64,000 nt of DNA from AC-43 sp963728855 (GTDB lineage: Bacteria > Actinomycetota > Actinomycetes > Mycobacteriales > Micromonosporaceae). Made by a program: the position numbers and the translations under genes. Below, piece by piece: positions 24,422 through 30,903 of the stretch. The stretch is taken from assembly GCA_963728855.1 (NCBI GenBank), contig CAVSLN010000012.1, positions 496,001 through 560,000 on the forward strand. Direction: 5' to 3'. The notes under the pieces are model-generated. The model saw only the letters and a list, made by a program, of their open reading frames with translations. It was not told where the DNA came from and did not search any database. Positions within the stretch are counted from its first letter, which is position 1; each line of letters begins with the position of its first letter.

Positions 24422-25288
24422 TTAGTCAGGTTGTTGGCCGGCATTTTCGCCGCCCTGGCGTAGCCCGGTCAACGCTCGTCCGATGAGGTTCCTGGCGCCT
24501 TTTCCGTAGACGGCGACGCTCGACAGATCCTGGAATGCCTTGGCGTAAAGCGCGATCTCCCTCGGCTGGCTGATGGCCAGCTCGGCTGACACAGACTCGA
24601 CGTGCACCACCCGGTCGTCGAACATGATGAACTGATTCGTCGGTACCCGGTACGCAGTGCGGGTTGGCACAACGCCGAGGCTGACGCGCGGCAACGACAG
24701 GACCGTCAGCAGGCGGTCCAGTTGGCTGGACATCACATCGATACCGCCAACTGTTGTCAGAAGTGCCTGCTCGGCAAGGATGAAATGGAAGCGGTGGTCG
24801 CCGCGGTACAGGATCTGTTGCCGTTCCATGCGGGCGGCGACGCCGGCCGCGAGGTCGTCGGGTACGCCGTAGAACTCGATAACCCGTGCCAAGACCCCGG
24901 CGGCATACTCCGCCGTGTGCAGGATTCCGGGTACGAGAACTGGCTCGTACCAACGGAAGAGTCGCGTCTTGGCTTCGAGAGCGATGAGGGCGACCTGCCG
25001 CCGCATGACACCACTGACCAGCCGCCGCCGCCATTCGACGTACATCGCTTCGATGCTGCGGAGACTGGCGACAAGGTCAGCAAGCTGCTCTTGCGCCCCG
25101 CAGTGTTGACACCAGACCCGAAGATCCTCTTCGGCTGGCGTCTGCTTGCCGTACTCGATCTTCGAGACCTTGGAGCTGTGCCAGCCGGCAAGCAGTGCAA
25201 GCTGCCTGCCGGTGAGCCCGGCGTCTCTCCGAATGTCACGGAGTCGGTGCCCCAGAGCTTCCCTGGCTTGGTGGACGGTGCTGCTCAC
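24422..25288 (-). CDS. XRE-family regulator with DUF5753 domain
   Basis: This 288-residue protein has an N-terminal helix-turn-helix (LGHRLRDIRRDAGLTGRQLALLAGWHSSKVSKIEYGKQ, about residues 8-60) and a DUF5753 domain from about 100 (LVPGILHTAEYAAGVL, then FHFILAEQALL). This is the WhiJ-like actinobacterial family, which usually works with a small partner encoded next door. The GTG at 25288 is favoured because the helix-turn-helix starts there; an upstream frame from 25414 adds a non-homologous leader. The DUF6879 gene lies 10 bases upstream. Confidence 0.9.
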   Translation of the reverse strand: MSSTVHQAREALGHRLRDIRRDAGLTGRQLALLAGWHSSKVSKIEYGKQTPAEEDLRVWCQHCGAQEQLADLVASLRSIEAMYVEWRRRLVSGVMRRQVALIALEAKTRLFRWYEPVLVPGILHTAEYAAGVLARVIEFYGVPDDLAAGVAARMERQQILYRGDHRFHFILAEQALLTTVGGIDVMSSQLDRLLTVLSLPRVSLGVVPTRTAYRVPTNQFIMFDDRVVHVESVSAELAISQPREIALYAKAFQDLSSVAVYGKGARNLIGRALTGLRQGGENAGQQPD

Positions 25289-25298
25289 CGCTGCCGCG

Positions 25299-25832
25299 CT
25301 ACATCGATCCGTACTCGCTGGCGATGTAGCGGTCGTGCGGCATGGCGCGCTCCCACACGGCCCGCTGAGCAGCTCGGCAGTAGTCAACGATTCTTTCGTC
25401 AACGGTTGACGCACCGCCGGCGAACCGGCCGTTCGGCTCGAAGACGGTGAAGACCACGTTGCGGTCGTCGAACAGCCAGTAGTCGTCCGCGGTCAGCTGG
25501 ATGTCGGCCGCGAGGTGCCGCGGCAGCCAGCGAATGTCTTCCCCGGCCTCGACGTTGAGCGGCGCGACGCTGAGGCCCCATTGGGTATAGGGCACATGCG
25601 GTACGGTCACGACTCGGGCGCGGGTCACCCGCTTACCGGAGTTGGTGACCTCGCGGATGAGCTTGAGCCAGGGCTCGTGCCAGGCGAAGTCGTCCGGCTG
25701 GCCCGCGAGGAACAAATCGAACGGCCCGGCCTCCTCCGGGGTGTGGTAGCTGTCCTGTACCTCCAGGTGGAACGCGGTCGACTCGAAGGTCCGAAACAAA
25801 TCGTCAAACGCGTCACCCTGTAGCAGCTCCAC
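25299..25832 (-). CDS. DUF6879 family protein
   Basis: This 177-residue protein matches the DUF6879 family that accompanies XRE-DUF5753 regulators in actinobacteria. Typical segments are LLQGDAFDDLFRTFESTAFHLEVQDSY, RVVTVPHVPYTQWGL and DDYWLFDDRNVVFTVFEPNG. No catalytic motif is evident. It overlaps the preceding 109-residue gene by 20 bases and precedes the XRE gene by 10, so the three are one unit. It probably modulates the regulator. Confidence 0.85.
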   Translation of the reverse strand: MELLQGDAFDDLFRTFESTAFHLEVQDSYHTPEEAGPFDLFLAGQPDDFAWHEPWLKLIREVTNSGKRVTRARVVTVPHVPYTQWGLSVAPLNVEAGEDIRWLPRHLAADIQLTADDYWLFDDRNVVFTVFEPNGRFAGGASTVDERIVDYCRAAQRAVWERAMPHDRYIASEYGSM

Positions 25833-26142
25833 CTACGCCACCTTCCCGGACCTTGCCGACCTCGACACACGTCTCATGGCCCGGGATGTCCATCTGCGAC
25901 AACGCCTCTGGGTCAGTCACTGACGCGCCGGACAGAATGTAGCTATCCCGCCCGGTGTCCGTCAGTGGAGTGCCGAGCCCGGTGTCTGCCTCCAGGTAGG
26001 TCAGCAATCGCTTCGGGATCTCGACGCTCGCCTCGTCGTCGGGGAGTCGCCACCCCTGAACAACGTATGTCTGGCGGTCGGTTGCGAAGAGTGTCGGCGA
26101 ACCGCCGCCCTGTGTGCTCTTGCCGAGTAGCGTCAGCTGCAT
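25813..26142 (-). CDS. Small protein of an XRE/DUF6879 cluster
   Basis: This 109-residue protein of unknown function is rich in beta-strand propensity (TLFATDRQTYVVQGWRLPD, then KRLLTYLEADTG). It is the first gene of the leftward cluster and has a strong GGAAGGAG Shine-Dalgarno before the ATG at 26142. Its end overlaps the DUF6879 gene by 20 bases. Short proteins at this position commonly travel with XRE-DUF5753 and DUF6879 genes. No signal peptide or membrane helix is seen. Confidence 0.7.
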   Translation of the reverse strand: MQLTLLGKSTQGGGSPTLFATDRQTYVVQGWRLPDDEASVEIPKRLLTYLEADTGLGTPLTDTGRDSYILSGASVTDPEALSQMDIPGHETCVEVGKVREGGVGGAATG

Positions 26143-26521
26143 GATCGCTCCTTCCCAGAATCATTGCGCGAGTTTGCTTGCCCTCCATAGATCGTCCAGG
26201 TAGTGCTATGTGCGGGTCAACGGCTGTCGGGTGTGTCGATTCGAACGAGAAAACTCAAGCAAAGCCGTAGGACTCCTCACGGCGGTGGTCCTAGCGTCAG
26301 AGGTCGGGAACAGCCGCGACAGCGCGGCTGAACCTCACGGCCCGGCACCGAGACGGGCTCCGATATGGCGGCAACGGTCGGCAAACTGCGTCGCCAGGGC
26401 GAGGCCGTCTCGGTGCCCTACCGGGCCGGCAATGCGGAGTTTGAGCCCGGTGCCGTTAAGCGCGTACCCGTGACGCCGAGGTGCGGACAGCCTGTGCCGG
26501 AGCGTGAGAGGAGAACACGCT
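26143..26521. other. Intergenic region between divergent units
   Basis: This holds upstream sequence for the leftward XRE cluster and the rightward DUF6907-like gene. On the minus strand a TTGACC hexamer lies near 26220, but its -10 partner is weak. The rest is GC-rich without a clear RNA or convincing ORF. GAGAGGAG lies just before 26522. Confidence 0.4.
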
Positions 26522-26938
26522 ATGACCGCCATCGGGATTACCACGACAGGTCTTCGGTCAGGCGCATCGGTTGAACATCCCGTGTGGTGCGACCGGGCGA
26601 GCTGCCGGATCGATGACTCCGGCTACCACATGTCGTATCCCATGGTCCTGGCCCCGGTATCCGGTGACGACGCGAGCGCGACGGTGCGGCTGGAACAGGG
26701 GCCGAGCGTCTCGGGGTACGAGGGAAGCGGACAGGTTCTGGTCGAGCTCGTGATACTTCTGTCGCCATTCGACCCAACCGACACGGGGGAGGAGCACGTA
26801 CTGGCGTTGAGCGGCGACCGGGCGCGGGCGCTGGGTCGGTTGCTCCTCTCCGCCGGACAGGCGGCGACGCGGCACGGTAACCAGGCGCCGCAGCACGCCA
26901 ACGAGACGGGACCGGCGGGTGCGTCGCGATCGCGGTAG
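26522..26938 (+). CDS. DUF6907-like protein
   Basis: This 138-residue protein has the WCDRASC motif near the N terminus, followed by strands (VLAPVSGDDASATVRLEQ, VLVELVILL) as in actinobacterial DUF6907 proteins. The Cys residues could bind metal. GAGAGGAG precedes the ATG at 26522. The Ala/Gln/His-rich tail looks disordered. It stands alone, facing away from the XRE cluster, which often has such genes nearby. Confidence 0.7.
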   Translation: MTAIGITTTGLRSGASVEHPVWCDRASCRIDDSGYHMSYPMVLAPVSGDDASATVRLEQGPSVSGYEGSGQVLVELVILLSPFDPTDTGEEHVLALSGDRARALGRLLLSAGQAATRHGNQAPQHANETGPAGASRSR

Positions 26939-26972
26939 GTCCGACCCGTACCCCCATCTGTTCTAGATCTCG

Positions 26973-27007
26973 GACGCTTGTCCCCCTCCCAGGGGGTGTC
27001 GGCGTCC
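26973..27007 (+). terminator. Hairpin after the DUF6907-like gene
   Basis: An inner stem CCCCCT-ccc-AGGGGG is flanked by outer arms GGACGC and GCGTCC. There is no U-run. It is a good candidate for transcription end before the infC leader. Confidence 0.6.
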
Positions 27008-27070
27008 AAGATTCCCGCCGGCCCGGCTACGACCCACGTAGCACGCCGCGTGCGGCGTCGCTACAGCCTG

Positions 27071-27331
27071 TGCTAGTCTTGCGCGGTCGACCCACCTGTG
27101 CTTGCCATTCACGAAGCGCAGGTGTCCCAAGAGGAGCGCCCGCTCCCACCCGTTGGCATCGAGCTGCCGGGTCCGGTCGCACCGCGTCGGGAATAGATCC
27201 CCCGGTGTGGTGTTTATGCCGCCGTTGGCTGCTGCCGGCAGCGGTGACCGGTCGAGCGGGCCCTGGCATGCGCCGGGGCCTTCTTCGTGGGGCCGGGTCG
27301 CCAGCATAGGGAACCGATTGGAGGAGGCCCC
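27071..27331 (+). promoter_or_regulatory. Promoter and long leader of infC-rpmI-rplT
   Basis: An extended -10 (TGcTAGTCT, 27071-27079) opens a leader of about 240 bases. Near its end the hairpin GGCCCTGGC-atgc-GCCGGGGCC (27259-27280) is followed by TTCTTC, which has the shape of an attenuator. Autoregulation of this operon through leader RNA by IF3 or L20 is known in other bacteria. The -35 is not clear. Confidence 0.5.
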
Positions 27332-27946
27332 ATCAGCGTCGAACCACGCGTCAACGAACAGATCCGGGCACGGGAGGTCCGGTTGGTCGGCCCGGAGGGC
27401 GAGCAGGTGGGCATCGTGCCCCTGGAGCGAGCCTTGCAGCTGGCCGCCGATGTGGATCTGGATCTGGTCGAGGTGGCGCCCATGGCCCGCCCGCCGGTGT
27501 GCAAGCTCATGGACTTCGGCAAGTTCAAGTACGAGAGCGACATCAAGGCGCGCGAGGCCCGGCGTAACCAGCAGCAGACCGTCATCAAGGAGATGAAGCT
27601 CCGGCCGAAGATCGACCCGCACGACTACGAGACCAAGAAGGGTCACGTGGTGCGGTTCCTCAAGGCGGGCGACAAGGTCAAGGTGACGATCATGTTCCGT
27701 GGCCGCGAGCAGAGCCGTCCGGAGCTGGGCTTCCGGCTCCTGCGCAGGCTTGAGGAAGAGGTCGCCGAGCTCGGTGTCGTGGAGTCGGCGCCCAAGCAGG
27801 ACGGCCGTAACATGATCATGGTCATCGCGCCCAAGCCGGAGACCAAGGCCGCCGCCCGTCGGGGCGTGGCCCGGGAACGTGACGGCGAGCCAGGTACGAC
27901 GCCGGCGGTCGAAGCCAGCACGGTCGAAGCCAGCACGGCCGAGTAG
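27332..27946 (+). CDS. infC: Translation initiation factor IF-3, ATC start
   Basis: This 204-residue protein begins ISVEPRVNEQIRAREVRL, where family members begin. The codon there is ATC, with GGAGGAGG seven bases upstream, so a rare AUC start is used; IF3 genes are known for AUU/AUC starts that allow autoregulation. The N-domain (about 1-75, DLVEVAPMARPPVCKLMDFGKFKYE) and C-domain (KEMKLRPKIDPHDYETK...) are complete. IF3 binds the 30S subunit and checks the start codon. The tail contains a five-residue duplication (VEAST twice). rpmI and rplT follow. Confidence 0.93.
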   Translation: MSVEPRVNEQIRAREVRLVGPEGEQVGIVPLERALQLAADVDLDLVEVAPMARPPVCKLMDFGKFKYESDIKAREARRNQQQTVIKEMKLRPKIDPHDYETKKGHVVRFLKAGDKVKVTIMFRGREQSRPELGFRLLRRLEEEVAELGVVESAPKQDGRNMIMVIAPKPETKAAARRGVARERDGEPGTTPAVEASTVEASTAE

Positions 27947-28072
27947 CACAGCCAGACCCCGGTCGCCAGGGGTACCGCGGACGCGGTACCCGGTCCCTGG
28001 CGGCCGTAGCAGATCGCCGGTGGCGCCCCCCGGTACCGGCCGGCGGTCCGTAGCAGAAGGACTACGTCTGAA

Positions 28073-28267
28073 ATGCCGAAGATGAAGAGCCACACGGGCA
28101 TGGGCAAGCGGGTGAAGGTGACCGGCCGCGGCAAGATCATTGCTCAGCAGGCCGGCCTGCGCCACAACCTGGAGAAGAAGGCGTCCACCCGGACCCGCCG
28201 GCTGACCGGTACGGTCGAGGTCAGCAAGTCCGACACCCGGCGGATCAACAAGTTGCTCGGCCGCTGA
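28073..28267 (+). CDS. rpmI: 50S ribosomal protein L35
   Basis: This 64-residue basic protein is the normal length, with PKMKSHTGMGKRVKVTGRGKI at the N terminus. It is part of the large subunit. The gene lies 126 bases after infC and 31 bases before rplT, the universal order. GCAGAAGGAC upstream can serve as Shine-Dalgarno. Confidence 0.97.
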   Translation: MPKMKSHTGMGKRVKVTGRGKIIAQQAGLRHNLEKKASTRTRRLTGTVEVSKSDTRRINKLLGR

Positions 28268-28298
28268 CGCGGGCCACTGACGAAGAAGGAGACACCAC

Positions 28299-28685
28299 GT
28301 GGCACGCGTGAAGCGGGCTGTCAACGCCCAGAAGAAGCGCCGTACCGTCCTGGAGACCGCCAGCGGGTACCGCGGCCAGCGCTCGCGGCTCTACCGCAAG
28401 GCGAAGGAGCAGGTACTGCACTCGATGCAGTACGCCTACCGGGACCGTCGCGACCGTAAGGGTGACTTCCGGCAGCTGTGGATCACCCGGATCAACGCCG
28501 CGGCCCGCGCCAACGGCATGACGTACAACCGGCTGATCCAGGGCCTGAAACTGGCCGGCGTCGAGGTCGACCGCAAGATCCTGGCGGACCTCGCGGTGAC
28601 CGACGAGGCGGCGTTCGCCGCGATCGTCGAGGTGGCCCGCGCGGCGGTGGCCGCCGAGGGCACCGGCGGGGTCCAGACCGCCTGA
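28299..28685 (+). CDS. rplT: 50S ribosomal protein L20
   Basis: This 128-residue basic helical protein (MARVKRAVNAQKKRRTVLE from a GTG start) is needed for early assembly of the 50S subunit. AAGAAGGAGA precedes the start. L20 often represses its own operon by binding leader RNA; a matching site was not identified here. A methyltransferase gene begins five bases after the stop. Confidence 0.97.
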   Translation: MARVKRAVNAQKKRRTVLETASGYRGQRSRLYRKAKEQVLHSMQYAYRDRRDRKGDFRQLWITRINAAARANGMTYNRLIQGLKLAGVEVDRKILADLAVTDEAAFAAIVEVARAAVAAEGTGGVQTA

Positions 28686-28689
28686 GGCG

Positions 28690-29520
28690 GTGGCAGTGAC
28701 ATCACGACCCGGGGCTCCGTCGTTCACGCAGCGGACGCCCCGGGTCATTGCTGCCCGGCGGCTGCACCGGCGGCGCGACCGCGACGAGGCGCGCCGGTTC
28801 CTGGCCGAAGGACCCCAGGCGGTACGGGAGGCGGTGGCCGCCGGTGCCGTGCTCGAAGTGTTCGGTACCCCGGCCGCGCTCGACCGGTACGCGGAGCTGA
28901 TCGGGCGCACCGACGTGCGGGTCTCGCCGGTGACCGGGGAGGCGCTTGCGACCCTGGCCGAGACCGTGGCGCCGCAGGGGCTGGTGGCCGTGTGCCAGGC
29001 GGTCGACGTGCCATTGGCGCGGGCGCTCGCCAAGCGACCCCGACTGCTCGCGGTGCTGGCGGGCGTACGGGACCCGGGCAACGCGGGGACCGTCCTGCGC
29101 ACCGCCGACGCCGCCGGTGCCGGTACGGTGATCTTCGCCGGCGGGGCGGTCGACCCGTACAACGGCAAGGCGGTGCGGGCCAGCGCCGGCAGCTTGTTCC
29201 ATGTCGACATCGTCCGGGCCGGTGATCCTGCCGCCGTTCTGGCCAGCCTCCGGACGGAGGGGATCATGGTGCTCGCGGCGGACCCCTACGGCGACGCCGA
29301 TCTCGATGACCTCGCCGACCGCGGCGCGCTGGGCAGGCCGACCGCGTGGCTCTTCGGCTCGGAGGCGCACGGGCTGCCGGGCGAGCTGGCTGAGGCGGCG
29401 GACGCACGGGTCCGCGTACCCCTGCACGGGCGGGCGGAGAGCCTCAACCTCGCGGCCGCCGCGGCGGTCTGCCTGTACACTTCGGCCAGAGCTTTGCGTC
29501 CATCGAGGGAGCCACAGTGA
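28690..29520 (+). CDS. TrmH/SpoU family RNA methyltransferase
   Basis: This 276-residue protein has an N-terminal substrate-binding domain (RFLAEGPQAVREAV) and a SPOUT knot with the three family motifs: LAGVRDPGNAGTVLRTADAAG, AWLFGSEAHGLP and VPLHGRAESLNLAAAAAVCLY. It would 2'-O-methylate ribose in rRNA or tRNA with SAM. It lies between rplT and pheS, the usual actinobacterial context. GTG starts at 28690 or 28696 are both possible. Confidence 0.92.
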   Translation: MAVTSRPGAPSFTQRTPRVIAARRLHRRRDRDEARRFLAEGPQAVREAVAAGAVLEVFGTPAALDRYAELIGRTDVRVSPVTGEALATLAETVAPQGLVAVCQAVDVPLARALAKRPRLLAVLAGVRDPGNAGTVLRTADAAGAGTVIFAGGAVDPYNGKAVRASAGSLFHVDIVRAGDPAAVLASLRTEGIMVLAADPYGDADLDDLADRGALGRPTAWLFGSEAHGLPGELAEAADARVRVPLHGRAESLNLAAAAAVCLYTSARALRPSREPQ

Positions 29521-29536
29521 GGCAGCGGTTTACCGA

Positions 29537-29556
29537 GCCCGCCGGTGTCGGCGGGC
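29537..29556 (+). terminator. Strong hairpin after trmH
   Basis: A perfect eight-base stem GCCCGCCG-gtgt-CGGCGGGC lies 16 bases after the stop. There is no U-run. It may end the ribosomal operon or act in a pheS leader. Confidence 0.55.
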
Positions 29557-29619
29557 GGCGGGGCTGACCTCCTTCGGGCCGTCCCTCTCGCGCTCTCCCC
29601 GACCGGCGGGCTGCGGCCC

Positions 29620-29784
29620 AGCCGCGAAGCTTGTCGAAGCGGCTGCAACCAGCGATCACCAGCCGCGAAGCTTGTCGAAGCGGCTGCAACCAGCGATCAC
29701 CAGCCGCGAAGCTTGTCGAAGCGGCTGCAACCAGCGATCACCAGCCGCGAAGCTTGTCGGAGCGGCTGCCAGTCAGCGGTTACC
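29620..29784 (+). repeat. 41-bp hairpin unit, four tandem copies, before pheS
   Basis: Copies start at 29620, 29661, 29702 and 29743, three near-identical and the last diverged; there are no spacers. Each holds AGCCGC and GCGGCT arms around a 13-base loop containing aagctt. The array fills most of the trmH-pheS gap. One diverged copy with the same stem lies between argG and argH. It is not a CRISPR array. Confidence 0.92.
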
Positions 29785-29841
29785 AGCCGCGCGTCCCTAA
29801 ACTGTTCGCCGTTGACAAAGCGCTGGGAGACGCGAGAAGTC

Positions 29842-30903
29842 ATGACGTACCGCAGTGATCCTTATGATCCCAAACAGGTCGCGCTGCTCGACCAGGCCGC
29901 GCTCGATGACGCGGTGGCCGGGGCGGAGAAGGCGTTCGCGGCGGCCGCCGACCTGGACGCGTTGACCGCGCTCAAGCCCGCCCACCTCGGCGACCGCGCG
30001 GCGGTCTCGCTGGCCCGGCGGGAGATCGGTGCGCTGCCGCCGCACGCCAAGGCCGACGCGGGCAAGCGCGTCAACGAGGCCCGCGCCGCCATCCAGGCCG
30101 CGTTCGACGCGCGGTCCGCGCAGCTCGCGGTCGAGCGGGAGCGGCGGGTACTGGCCGAGGAGACCGTCGACGTCACGCTGCCCTGGGACCGGCGGCCGCG
30201 CGGCGCCCGGCACCCGCTGACGACGCTGATGGAGCGCATCGGCGACCTGTTCGTCGGCATGGGGTACGAGATCGCCGAGGGACCCGAGGTCGAGCTGGAG
30301 TGGTACAACTTCGACGCGCTCAACATCGCGCCGGACCACCCGGCGCGCGGGCTGATGGACACGTTCTTCGTCGATGTTCCCGGCCTCGTGCTGCGCACCC
30401 ACACCTCGCCGGTACAGGCGCGGGCGATGCTGACCCGGCCGCTGCCGATCTACATCGTGGTACCCGGCCGCACATACCGTACCGACGAGCTGGACGCCAC
30501 CCACACTCCCGTGTTCCACCAGGTCGAGGGGCTCGTGGTGGACAAGGGGATCACGATGGCCCACCTCAAGGGCACGCTCGACCACTTCGCGAAGGCGATG
30601 TTCGGCGCCGAGGCCCGTACCCGCTGGCGCCCGCACTACTTCCCGTTCACCGAGCCGTCCGCCGAGTTCGACGTGTGGTTCGCCGGGCACCGTGACGGTC
30701 CTCGATGGGTCGAGTGGGGCGGGTGCGGCATGGTCAACCCGCGCGTGCTGCGCGCCTGCGGGATCGACCCCGACGAGTACTCCGGCTTCGCGTTCGGCAT
30801 GGGCATCGAGCGCACCCTGATGTTCCGGCACGACGTGCGGGACATGCACGACATGGTGGAGGGCGACGTGCGGTTCACCCGCGCCTTCGGAATGGAGCTG
30901 TAG
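29842..30903 (+). CDS. pheS: Phenylalanine-tRNA ligase alpha subunit
   Basis: This 353-residue class II synthetase subunit has an N-terminal coiled coil that contacts tRNA (about 1-95), motif 2 (VVPGRTYRTDELDATHTPVFHQVEGL) and motif 3 (GFAFGMGIERTLMFRH). It forms the heterotetramer that charges tRNA-Phe with PheT. The ATG at 29842 fits the family start, with GAGAAG nearby. The 41-bp repeat array lies directly upstream and a TTGACA hexamer at 29812 could be part of its promoter. Confidence 0.96.
   Translation: MTYRSDPYDPKQVALLDQAALDDAVAGAEKAFAAAADLDALTALKPAHLGDRAAVSLARREIGALPPHAKADAGKRVNEARAAIQAAFDARSAQLAVERERRVLAEETVDVTLPWDRRPRGARHPLTTLMERIGDLFVGMGYEIAEGPEVELEWYNFDALNIAPDHPARGLMDTFFVDVPGLVLRTHTSPVQARAMLTRPLPIYIVVPGRTYRTDELDATHTPVFHQVEGLVVDKGITMAHLKGTLDHFAKAMFGAEARTRWRPHYFPFTEPSAEFDVWFAGHRDGPRWVEWGGCGMVNPRVLRACGIDPDEYSGFAFGMGIERTLMFRHDVRDMHDMVEGDVRFTRAFGMEL

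Noticed and set aside
26365..26574. 69-residue plus-strand ORF before the DUF6907-like gene
   Set aside because: No ribosome site, overlaps the better-supported start at 26522 and has no family features.
29620..29784. CRISPR array
   Set aside because: Units are contiguous with no spacers and no cas genes nearby; likewise for the 45-bp and 74-bp arrays.
29521..29841. T-box riboswitch before pheS
   Set aside because: No T-box core sequence (TGGNACCGCG-like) or specifier stem found; the leader is mostly repeats.
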